This document shows positions 16,001 to 22,313 of a stretch of DNA of 26,875 bases, one piece after another. A model generated the notes under the pieces. It had not been told where the DNA came from. It saw only the letters and a list, made by a program, of their open reading frames with translations, and did not search any database. This DNA is from a virus. The DNA lies in the IMG/VR virus record IMGVR_UViG_3300019927_000164, positions 1 through 26,875 of that record; one strand, written 5' to 3'. Within the stretch, counting starts at the first letter, position 1, and every line of letters begins with the position of its first letter. A program made the position numbers and the translations under genes.

Positions 16001-17343
16001 TTTACTCTAAGATAAAGTTCTTCAGGATCAGAATTATAGCCTCCATCTTCAACGTAAATAAATTCATCTCCTTCAGAAAGTTCTCTAAAGTGAGTTTCTT
16101 CTTGACGTGCATAAATTTGATATTTGTTTTCATCAAAATTAACACGCGCTTCAAGATCACCTGAATGTTGAATTGTTACTACATTTGAATCTTCAAATAC
16201 TTCTGAAATTTCACCATCAAATGTATTTGACCCATTATCAAATTTAACGTCTAATCCCTCAACTACATCATCGGTGTCATTGAGGCGGGCTTTTTTAAAC
16301 CCATCTTCAACATCATATTCAGAGAGATCTTTGTAATTTGGAATACGCTCTGAGTAATCCGGGTCAATGTCGCTCTGTTTCCAAATTTTATTTGGATTAT
16401 AGACTGTTGTTGTTTTTTCAAGTCCAAACTTGTAATCGTAATTATTTACAAGTTCATAATCAAAGTCTCTAACTCCTACTGCTAAAATTTCAGCTGTTAA
16501 TCCATCACCGTTTTGAACTTCTTCAGGATATACAATTGCATATGCTAAATCCCCTCGCTGAAGCTCAAATTCAACTATATCTCCATCTTTTGCAGCACCA
16601 TCATAAGAATCCCACAATTTTCCTTCATCAAAATGTTCTAAGAGATTTTGATAAGTTTCTCTATGTGGAATAAGATCATTTAAGTCATTAGCATCAAATC
16701 TATCGTTATTGTAATTTTCTCCAAGTTCTTTGTAAGTAACGAACTTTTTATTGTTAGTTTTAGTATTTCTGATGGTATATCCACCAGTTTCTTCATTAAA
16801 AATTCGATAGAGATTATCGTCTTCTGAGTCGTTGCTTTCAATTACATCATATTCAGAATGTCTCTTAGCTTGAGTTTCGGCGCTGCTTTCTTCTAACTCA
16901 AAATCATCACCAGAATCATCTCTAGACTTTGGAATTGTACCATTATCGAGATCGGTGTCAATATCCCATCCACCCATTCGCTCCTTGACGAATTTGATCA
17001 TTTCGTCAAGCGGTGGCATCTTATTATCGTAGCTAAACGGCGTATCAGGCCGCTGTCGCTCGACACCAGACACACCTTTATCTATATACGCAGCGTGTTT
17101 GCGTGGATTTGTAACGTGCCCTTGGAGTGTATCTCCAAGATCAAATTGGTGTGTATCAAACGAATTGTGTAAGTGCGGTGTCGTATAAGGCCGTCTACTG
17201 GTTAGTAGCACAGCCCGAGCAGTATCCTCACCTGCATCCAGAGTGTCATTGAGGCCCTCTTCCGCCCCATCTTTGACCTTTTCCCACAGTTTCGCTAGCG
17301 TTGCATCAACGCTCTCTTCATCGAGGTCAAAATCAATATTCAT
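13039..17343 (-). CDS. Giant neck protein: HK97 gp10-like N-terminus fused to ADP-ribosyltransferase and kinase-like domains
   Basis: The product has 1434 residues; ordinary gp10-like neck proteins are about 110-150. Residues 1-125 show the gp10-like pattern (DTARAVLLTSRRPYTTPHLH, then HAAYIDKGVSG and MIKFVKERMGGW). Residues about 150-890 are beta-rich, acidic modules with a repeated GTRKEY motif near residues 485 and 667. A helical segment (about 895-970) leads to an ADP-ribosyltransferase core with the R-S-E signature: LYRGF with R978, YSFTSKKSW at S1012-S1015, and GEEEVWV with the E-x-E at E1049 and E1051. Residues about 1190-1434 look like a PI3/4-kinase or HipA-like fold: K1218, E1239, GGNWDAHSHNVYV with D1307 and N1312, and IDLDHG with D1325 and D1327. 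The virion would carry it in the neck or capsid and the enzyme parts would act in the host after entry. ART is well supported; kinase less so; delivery is inference. Confidence 0.8.
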   Translation of the reverse strand: MNIDFDLDEESVDATLAKLWEKVKDGAEEGLNDTLDAGEDTARAVLLTSRRPYTTPHLHNSFDTHQFDLGDTLQGHVTNPRKHAAYIDKGVSGVERQRPDTPFSYDNKMPPLDEMIKFVKERMGGWDIDTDLDNGTIPKSRDDSGDDFELEESSAETQAKRHSEYDVIESNDSEDDNLYRIFNEETGGYTIRNTKTNNKKFVTYKELGENYNNDRFDANDLNDLIPHRETYQNLLEHFDEGKLWDSYDGAAKDGDIVEFELQRGDLAYAIVYPEEVQNGDGLTAEILAVGVRDFDYELVNNYDYKFGLEKTTTVYNPNKIWKQSDIDPDYSERIPNYKDLSEYDVEDGFKKARLNDTDDVVEGLDVKFDNGSNTFDGEISEVFEDSNVVTIQHSGDLEARVNFDENKYQIYARQEETHFRELSEGDEFIYVEDGGYNSDPEELYLRVKNKVIDQDGDIQYNTENVFESGFNQKKVYVSGYGGDFAGTRKEYPNQWASEVDLAEKVDPNERGYVKPSELTEKKFSSLDRVNTDKSNVVIEVDENKYLADLKYTGGTGGKFKVKAGFTEDGELLEYKFDYDEFAEQEFDIAAIHSKVETFYNLETDDEIIADVEDALDNDKWLDNHRGSTLVRGKVRVSGEDQAIPTKRTFVTSGAKTKRFTLDINSFVGTRKEYSGAWDAANANAGDLITFEFGDEEITGRYIPDQDVRGNKYNFGEITVYSKEKDRKYRVSDKRVIERSLETDFRNKFSNPPLTDTITTPTGFEKFDWDHINSDSIIEDKQYWAWSYREDQFVVVEKRDRGYKEFKSAEGSGFYTAEKRNPENKAFPIKIIAAENGEERSSAQVAVEKIDQELNLDLDIGVGSRPREKRQLDSATRKGIRNILADKTDVSRKAYTDLEDYIENWKSNSSPRKEEVRKIASAIAEVKNFEKETRGGHVDVSPEKVEAAETMIELSDRLIEIMDEEGDIDVNDKGVKLYRGFQQRQISAITPKIFENPEDDSHTWDGNRIHNYSFTSKKSWAKGINHTGRIKKENIIAAVDTLDSHKHRGEEEVWVDGENLTVNTAGLSIGNYSYSAIIDDNFVAGDFSQHNHGQLTTLRDNLKNVYEYDQSITSTEGAYRVRQFWDHIQNDPTITEEKISPDYAPSKPSDEVDPQPQEVIDEILKGQDPDEFDFLEDFDQSAISSTGSLGNYGFASGKSASDMEVVELPHYDPTNDSYKGLAIQTDYSPTGHGTATGVREILTYKISEALSPESVPSHKADDEVNWVAKKVSDGYMAAENIPDDINDQIYVNQFIEKAASQVIGGNWDAHSHNVYVTEDAEIQFIDLDHGAGDMDSPSPGSKTQYDDALDRTLGELWKSAKALGLNDIVNEKDFRENVLLAATSQAQRLYDSNADNFTVSGTNIIKEMESYDKKVTKGLLKNIKSNIKKFANKDY

Positions 17344-17370
17344 GGTAAAACGGAAGAGTATGTCAATTAG

Positions 17371-17718
17371 TTACGGGTCGAAATCAGCTACAACTTGTTT
17401 ACCGAGTGCAACAGCGTGGCTTCGGTGTGGAGTCGGGGCGTCAAGTTCGTACCAATTACCTTCGTACTTCACACGCGCTCCAGAAGGCGGATAGTCGTCA
17501 GGATCAAAGAAAAACACCGGGCGATCTCGATTTAATTCGCCGCTGGTGTTATTCATCGTCGTGTTTCGATTTTGATACGACCGTGCTGCAAATACGTCTC
17601 GCTCAAACTGCCATTCTTTCGTTGCTTGCCCAAATTCGTCTTGAGAAGCAACTTGCTGTGTGTAAACAGGCACCTCCCGACCAAAGCGCCTCAATGCCGC
17701 TTTAACGCTCGCTGTCAT
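17371..17718 (-). CDS. Head closure protein
   Basis: The product has 115 residues from the ATG at 17718 (MTASVKAALRRFGREV). A start five codons upstream (17733) is also open, but the 17718 ATG has a partial ribosome binding site, AGGTGG, about 11 bases upstream on the coding strand, so I prefer it. The beta-rich body (VPVYTQQVASQDEFGQATKE, RPVFFFDPDDYPPSGARVKY, GNWYELDAPTPHRSHAVAL) is the small barrel of head-closure or stopper proteins (SPP1 gp16 type). The start overlaps the connector gene by 17 bases. It joins the connector ring to the tail. A word copy at 17689-17696 is read here in another frame (ALRR), useful proof that the word is not a peptide artefact. Confidence 0.75.
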   Translation of the reverse strand: MTASVKAALRRFGREVPVYTQQVASQDEFGQATKEWQFERDVFAARSYQNRNTTMNNTSGELNRDRPVFFFDPDDYPPSGARVKYEGNWYELDAPTPHRSHAVALGKQVVADFDP

Positions 17719-18130
17719 AGTTTCTACTTCCACCTGTACCGGATGTGCGCTCAGTTCGACCGCTAATAACAGCGGTACCGTAGCTTGCAGCCAATCGGTT
17801 CTTTGCGCTTCGGTAATTTTGATACCAGAGCGTTACATCATCACCGTTAGCTAACAGCTCACTTTCGTTGATTGCACCGACGCTAACTGATTTGGCATCG
17901 AGGTCTCCAACAATTACCTTGCTGAATAAAATCGTACACCAAAACAGCGCGTCTTCTTGGTACTTGTCACCGTACCAATCAACTTCATCATCCGGTAGCC
18001 GGGTTTCAAGCCGGATGTGTCTTTTAGCCCGGCTGATGGCAGTATCTACTTCAGGTCGGGAAATATCTCGCTCTCTATACTGACCGAAATCAAGAACTTC
18101 TTGTGTTAATTCTCGTTTGGATGATGCCAT
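17702..18130 (-). CDS. Head-tail connector, HK97 gp6-like
   Basis: The product has 142 residues. Its helical repeats (REISRP-like: RERDISRPEVDTAISRAKRH, then RLETRLPDDEVDWYGDKYQE and DALFWCTILFSKVIVGDLDA) match the all-helical adaptor ring below the portal. In the first phrase the residues seen are YRERDISRPEVDTAISR. The C-terminus (SGRTERTSGTGGSRNYDSER) is flexible. It lies between the major capsid gene and the head-closure gene, the expected place, 23 bases after the former. Length is normal for the family. Confidence 0.75.
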   Translation of the reverse strand: MASSKRELTQEVLDFGQYRERDISRPEVDTAISRAKRHIRLETRLPDDEVDWYGDKYQEDALFWCTILFSKVIVGDLDAKSVSVGAINESELLANGDDVTLWYQNYRSAKNRLAASYGTAVISGRTERTSGTGGSRNYDSER

Positions 18131-18153
18131 AATACCGGGCTATAAGTCTATGC

Positions 18154-19176
18154 TTAGTATCGGGTCTGAGTCGCGGTCCAGTCAACGTCAACGCCTTGGA
18201 ACTCAACCATAGCAAGCGGGTTGGTGTTCGCAAGACCGTAGGACATAGTAGCCGACCCATTGATAATATCGCCCGGATGCATGACAGGACCACCAGAAGG
18301 CTGCGTCAGCTGAAGCTCTCGATCCTGATACATCTTCACAGGCGAAATACCAGCATCGTAGATGATAAACTCATCACCAGTCAGATACGGCGACTGCATC
18401 AGCGTGACGCCGCCCGGAGTGGGGCCATCCATGTCTCGGATGCTGGTATTCCGAAGATTCTCCGCCATCGGAATATCGTAATCAGCACTATACGTCAGCT
18501 CATCCTTGATTTTGAACTTCCAATTCTTCGAGACGAGCGCAACCTTCTGTCCGGTGGTCCAGCCGTGGTGTCGAAGGTGTTCAGCAGCCGCCTCAATGTG
18601 CTGCTGTGCGGTGTATCCATCGCCAGCCGCATCAGGCACCTCAATGTCATTGAAAAGCGCCTGAGTATCCGGAACCTGATGGGAGTGCGTGTCGTCAAAC
18701 TGATACGCACCGTAATCAGGCACCTCAAACCAAAGACCACCAGAACCGTCATAGACGCTGTTGAAGATCACGTCGAAGACATCATCCATCATCGTCTCCG
18801 TAGCGCCGTCAACAACCTCTTCTACCTTCTCCTGAAGCTGCTCAGAAGTCGCATCTTCAACGTACTTCTGCGTCATACCGAGCGACTTGCCGTACTCGTT
18901 GGTACGGATCGTCAGCTCGTTGTAGCGCGGCTTGGACGTGTCGTTCTGGAAGCCGGGGAACTCACCTTCAGCCAGCTCCTCGAACTGATCCGGTCGCGCC
19001 TCATTGATCTCCTGAATGAAGGTCTGCTGACTCACTTCATCCACGAAGATGTCCATAAAGGGAACTTCAGCTTCGTTATTGAAGTAGTCAACAATATCTT
19101 CTACGTTCTCAACAACATCCTCAAGCGGAACATCATCTGCGGTGTGCAGATGCTTCTCACGTTCGTATTTAACCAT
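18154..19176 (-). CDS. Major capsid protein, HK97 fold
   Basis: The product has 340 residues. An N-terminal helical arm (MVKYEREKHLHTADDVPLED, VVENVEDIVDYFNN) leads into PFMDIFVDEVSQQTFIQEIN, then GFQNDTSKPRYNELTIRTNE and KSLGMTQKYVEDATSEQLQE, the E-loop and spine-helix pattern of HK97-type capsid proteins. The later part has AEHLRHHGWTTGQKVALVSK and EFIIYDAGISPVKMYQDREL, the A-domain. Position after scaffold and decoration genes fits. Two word copies lie 48 bases apart at 18591-18598 and 18639-18646 (HIEAA and DIEVP). Composition here is richer in G and C than in the tail genes. Confidence 0.88.
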   Translation of the reverse strand: MVKYEREKHLHTADDVPLEDVVENVEDIVDYFNNEAEVPFMDIFVDEVSQQTFIQEINEARPDQFEELAEGEFPGFQNDTSKPRYNELTIRTNEYGKSLGMTQKYVEDATSEQLQEKVEEVVDGATETMMDDVFDVIFNSVYDGSGGLWFEVPDYGAYQFDDTHSHQVPDTQALFNDIEVPDAAGDGYTAQQHIEAAAEHLRHHGWTTGQKVALVSKNWKFKIKDELTYSADYDIPMAENLRNTSIRDMDGPTPGGVTLMQSPYLTGDEFIIYDAGISPVKMYQDRELQLTQPSGGPVMHPGDIINGSATMSYGLANTNPLAMVEFQGVDVDWTATQTRY

Positions 19177-19211
19177 TGTTATATCTTAGAAATTAATATT
19201 CGTCAGCGCCT

Positions 19212-19721
19212 CTATGCCGTCTCGTACTCGTGATCAACATCAAGCCTGAACGTAGTCGGATCAACGGCTACGCCAAGGTACTGAATGATGTTTCCAGTAG
19301 TACCATCCGGCTTGCTCTGTGTCACGCCGCCACCTACATCCAAATAGACCGGCTCCTGCGGAGTAAGATCGAGTGCGCCATCAACATCCTCGACATAGAC
19401 GCCGCCGGTTACGTAGGTCGCTTCGTCTCCAAGCAGCGTGTAATTCTCACGCTCTCGGACACGTCGGCGCATCTGGCGCTGTTCGATATACGAGTCTTCA
19501 TACCCGCCGATATTGATGTCAGTCGGGTCTTGAACTTCTTCAAGCAGCAGCCCCATCGCAGGCTGTGCATTAGAAGCATCAGCGTCGGCCATTACAATCT
19601 CAGTTTCATTATCCGCGTTCTGAGTCAGACCAACAATATCGCCCTCTTCGCCCTTTACCTCAATCGTTTCACCATCGCGGTTAAGCGGATGGTTTCGCAT
19701 CTTAGCAAACTTCAGATCCAT
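19212..19721 (-). CDS. Capsid decoration or head-stabilising protein
   Basis: The product has 169 residues. It is beta-rich with a short opening (MDLKFAKMRNHPLNRDGETI), then GEEGDIVGLTQNADNETEIV, ADASNAQPAMGLLLEEVQDP and, toward the end, DEATYVTGGVYVEDVDGALD and TGNIIQYLGVAVDPTTFRLD. The fold hint (GD-VGL, PAMGLLLE, EPVYLDVGGGVTQS, YLGVAVDP) matches small capsid-coating proteins of the DUF2190 type. Its place between scaffold and major capsid protein agrees with such a role. The stop TAG sits inside a one-mismatch copy of the dispersed word at 19209-19216. Confidence 0.68.
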   Translation of the reverse strand: MDLKFAKMRNHPLNRDGETIEVKGEEGDIVGLTQNADNETEIVMADADASNAQPAMGLLLEEVQDPTDINIGGYEDSYIEQRQMRRRVRERENYTLLGDEATYVTGGVYVEDVDGALDLTPQEPVYLDVGGGVTQSKPDGTTGNIIQYLGVAVDPTTFRLDVDHEYETA

Positions 19722-19743
19722 TGTTAATTAGTGTAAAATTTAT

Positions 19744-20157
19744 TTAAAGCTGAACGCCGGAGATTCCGCTAAATGCCTGCTCGACGTGTTCAGGAACGCC
19801 GCCTTCATCACCCTCAGTTTGGGTTTCGCCGCGGGTTCCGCGATCCTCGAACTTGCTACCGTCACCATCTTCGCCACCATCTTCAGCAGACTCTTCGGTG
19901 GCATTGAGGTCGTCAAGAAGTGCGCGCTTTTCCGAAAACGGAAGTGCTGACGCAGCCTCTTCAGATAGCGAACTATATTCGATGATCTCGTCGGTGATCT
20001 CAGATTCAAACTCGCTAAATTCCTTGATTTCGCTCTCTACTTCCTCCAGCTCGCTAAGATTCTGTTCCTGAGCCTTTGCAAACTCTTGGACCAGTTCAGC
20101 AAGCCGGTCGCGCTCCATGTCATCAATGTCGTCAAATTCTACTTTGTGAAAATCCAT
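19744..20157 (-). CDS. Scaffold protein
   Basis: The product has 137 residues from the ATG at 20157 (MDFHKVEFDDIDDMERDRLA). A GTG start at 20196 would add 13 residues but looks less natural. The body is a long charged helix or coiled coil (ELVQEFAKAQEQNLSELEEV, ESEIKEFSEFESEITDEIIE), followed by a disordered acidic part (AEDGGEDGDGSKFEDRGTRG) and a short helical C-terminus (VPEHVEQAFSGISGVQL) that could bind the capsid protein. This is the typical design of scaffolds, placed between protease and capsid genes. A word copy is at 19902-19909 (DLNAT). Confidence 0.75.
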   Translation of the reverse strand: MDFHKVEFDDIDDMERDRLAELVQEFAKAQEQNLSELEEVESEIKEFSEFESEITDEIIEYSSLSEEAASALPFSEKRALLDDLNATEESAEDGGEDGDGSKFEDRGTRGETQTEGDEGGVPEHVEQAFSGISGVQL

Positions 20158-20177
20158 ATTTCTAAATTTTAGATTTT

Positions 20178-20216
20178 GTGTGTCGGGGATGGACACAATA
20201 TGAAACGTTGATCCCC
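20178..20216. other. Small inverted repeats between protease and scaffold genes
   Basis: Within the 63 bases between the protease stop and the scaffold ATG there are two overlapping, mutually exclusive inverted repeats. One is TGTGTC (20179-20184) with GACACA (20192-20197). The other is GGGGAT (20185-20190) with ATCCCC (20211-20216). Either could form a short RNA hairpin before the scaffold start. This may tune the scaffold-to-protease ratio, but short repeats of this kind also occur by chance. Confidence 0.3.
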
Positions 20217-20220
20217 ATCA

Positions 20221-22041
20221 TTAGCGGCAGTCTATTACAACCGCCGCCTCCGAGGACGTGTCCGAATAATCAACACCTAGCCCACCATTTTCATAGCCAG
20301 CCGGGAACGGTGTCGTAGAAAACTCCTGAATACGAGCATCAGTTAGTACTATTTCACCACTTTCATTTTCTTTGTAGTCATAACTATCACCAAATCCAAG
20401 CGACCCGTCCGGAATCGTCGGTGGCTCAAACGTTAGTCGCTTAATCACTTCGTCATGGATGTCAGAGCCAACATTGTAGGCCCTCGCCATGACCATGAGC
20501 TTTTCTTTGGTGTCGTCATACCACACATCTTTCACGAAGCCAACCTGTGACAGCGTGCTTCGGTCGTGATCCATCATGAACGGCGGGCTGTCAGAATAGT
20601 CTTTGTTAGCTACATTTTTCAAGAAATCTTTGGTAATCCGGACACCGTTTCTGTTTTCAGGCTCGCCCGGCTCCATGGCTTCATATACAGCGTCAACAGA
20701 TACCAACTTACCATCCTCGGTATTCTGACGGACACCGTATTCGTTAAAGCCAGATAGATCAGGTCGATCAGGGCGAATAGCCGATGCAGCAAATGTAATT
20801 GCTGAATCTTGAAGGTTAAGATCTTGGCTATTTTCTTGCGTACCTTGCGGATCACCATCAGGCATCCCATCGAACGGATTATACGCCCAGTTGAGCAACG
20901 AAATGGCCCACTCACTTGGGCAAGTGCCTGTATTGCCGCTCTTGGGATTCTCAGGTTTATTTTCCGAACTACTCATTCGACTAATGAATGAGACAGTTCG
21001 TTTACCGTCGTCAATGTCTTTCTGTGTCCACTCAGACTTATCTTTTTCAAGCAGCCGCATATTCCGATCTCGAACGGCTTGCGGATCTTTCGACCCTTCA
21101 TCACTACACGGATGCTCGCCCCACCGTTCGAGCTGTGAAGCAGTCATATTGACTGCATCAGACCATTCAGAATATGTTTCGTCTAGTTCTTCTTGATCAA
21201 CCTCGAACAGCAATTCTCGCTGCTGATCGAGCGCCATTTCCATTTCTTCATCCGGAATGGGTGGATCATCAAACGCTTTTGCTAACTCTCTCACACGGCT
21301 ATCATGCTCTTCTGCGGAAACAGGAGCGCCTTGTCCACCAAGATCCCACGCCGACGAGACATTACCACTCCGAAGATTGCCATCACCATCAACGACAGGA
21401 TATGAAGAATCACTTTTCGTATCTTCAGCATACATATAGTGATCTTCATAGCTATCGTTCGGAATTTCACTTTCAGTTAGCTTACCACCTTTCGTGCTGT
21501 CCCACGTAACTCCAGCAGCACTCTCGAAATTAAGTGCCGTTGTTTTTTTCGTAAATTCCGGATTCCCACCGGGCATCTGATCGAATGGATTCACACCTCG
21601 ATTAAGCAGATTGATTGCCCATCGAGACGGGCATGAACCGGGACCACCTTCCATCGGGTTATCCGGTTCTTCCCCATCCATCGCTTCTGAAATGTGGGTC
21701 AGATGTTTATTCGCAATCCAATAGCTATTGCTGTCCCATCCATCAGGCCATTGACCGAGCAACATGAGCGTTTCATCGCGGGTATTTTCACCACCATCAA
21801 CGCCTGCATCAGCGCATGGGTGTTCATCCCACATTTCCATCCGCTCATTGTTCATGTTGACCATCTGGCCCCACATTTCAGCAATGCGCTCTTTTTCCAT
21901 CTCTGTCATGAATGTCATTGAGGCGTCGTCGCCCTCAATGTCACTCACACCATCAAATTCAGATTTAACTGGACCTTGTTCAAAGTCACTATCACCACCG
22001 TCATTTTTAAATTCTACTGTTTTAACATTCAGTTCAATCAT
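20221..22041 (-). CDS. Prohead protease with tandem Cys-containing N-terminal domains
   Basis: The product has 606 residues, about three times a plain prohead protease. The protease domain lies at about residues 400-595: SAIRPDRPDLSGFNEYGVRQ, then PPFMMDHDRSTLSQVGFVKD with H492, and DGSLGFGDSYD with S547, followed by LTDARIQEFSTTPFPAGYE. These agree with the His and Ser of the herpes-assemblin-like fold that trims scaffold and capsid. The N-terminal part carries two copies of a domain (about 55-170 and 290-405) with HPC (C76, C312) and CPS-x-WAI (C137, C374), then NPFD-x-MP. The Cys spacing is 61 and 62 residues and the copies are about 237 apart. The domain's role is unknown; it could be metal or disulphide-stabilised or a recruitment part. 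Word copies at 21916-21923 and 21933-21940 form an inverted pair. Confidence 0.82.
   Translation of the reverse strand: MIELNVKTVEFKNDGGDSDFEQGPVKSEFDGVSDIEGDDASMTFMTEMEKERIAEMWGQMVNMNNERMEMWDEHPCADAGVDGGENTRDETLMLLGQWPDGWDSNSYWIANKHLTHISEAMDGEEPDNPMEGGPGSCPSRWAINLLNRGVNPFDQMPGGNPEFTKKTTALNFESAAGVTWDSTKGGKLTESEIPNDSYEDHYMYAEDTKSDSSYPVVDGDGNLRSGNVSSAWDLGGQGAPVSAEEHDSRVRELAKAFDDPPIPDEEMEMALDQQRELLFEVDQEELDETYSEWSDAVNMTASQLERWGEHPCSDEGSKDPQAVRDRNMRLLEKDKSEWTQKDIDDGKRTVSFISRMSSSENKPENPKSGNTGTCPSEWAISLLNWAYNPFDGMPDGDPQGTQENSQDLNLQDSAITFAASAIRPDRPDLSGFNEYGVRQNTEDGKLVSVDAVYEAMEPGEPENRNGVRITKDFLKNVANKDYSDSPPFMMDHDRSTLSQVGFVKDVWYDDTKEKLMVMARAYNVGSDIHDEVIKRLTFEPPTIPDGSLGFGDSYDYKENESGEIVLTDARIQEFSTTPFPAGYENGGLGVDYSDTSSEAAVVIDCR
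21914..21944. repeat. Inverted pair of the dispersed word
   Basis: Two copies face each other with cores at 21916-21923 (plus) and 21933-21940 (minus), 9 bases between the cores. Together they make a near-palindrome: the left arm reads TGTCATTGAGGCG and the reverse complement of the right arm reads TGACATTGAGGGCG. It lies in the 5' part of the prohead protease gene. The two arms are read in different frames on the coding strand (ASMT and DIEGD), so the symmetry is not caused by a peptide repeat. Confidence 0.8.
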
Positions 22042-22044
22042 ATA

Positions 22045-22308
22045 TCAGATAGGTACAAATCCAAGCATCCAAGCAAAAACAATACTTGTGCCTGTTACAA
22101 ACGCACTCAAAATAACTTGATTACGCCTACTACGATTATCAGCATTTTCAACTTGTTTTTCAAGTGGTTCAATACGTTGTTCGATAACTTGCTCCAACAT
22201 TTCGTTGGTATTTTTCGTGCGCTCGTCAATTCGTGCTATGATTGCTAGAATTTCTGAAGCATTACTTTCGCTTAAATCTTCTACGTCCATTTCATCTTCT
22301 TGTTTCAT
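22045..22308 (-). CDS. Small coiled-coil membrane protein, XhlA-like
   Basis: The product has 87 residues. Residues about 15-62 form a coiled coil (ILAIIARIDERTKNTNEMLE, QVIEQRIEPLEKQVENADNR), and residues about 66-87 form one membrane helix at the C-terminus (VILSAFVTGTSIVFAWMLGF). The IDERTKNTNE followed by PLEKQV pattern is that of haemolysin XhlA-type proteins, which in bacterial phages act with holins at the membrane. In an archaeal virus the role is unclear: lysis, membrane anchoring of the procapsid, or an unrelated function. It lies between portal and protease genes, an unusual spot for a lysis gene, with 5-base and 3-base gaps on either side. Confidence 0.7.
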   Translation of the reverse strand: MKQEDEMDVEDLSESNASEILAIIARIDERTKNTNEMLEQVIEQRIEPLEKQVENADNRSRRNQVILSAFVTGTSIVFAWMLGFVPI

Positions 22309-22313
22309 AATCG

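Noticed and set aside
18196-19233. Long plus-strand open frame of 345 codons opposite the major capsid gene
   Set aside because: It is antisense to a well-supported capsid gene. The translation is Arg, Ile and Leu-rich and basic, unlike the acidic proteome, and follows from codon bias on the other strand.
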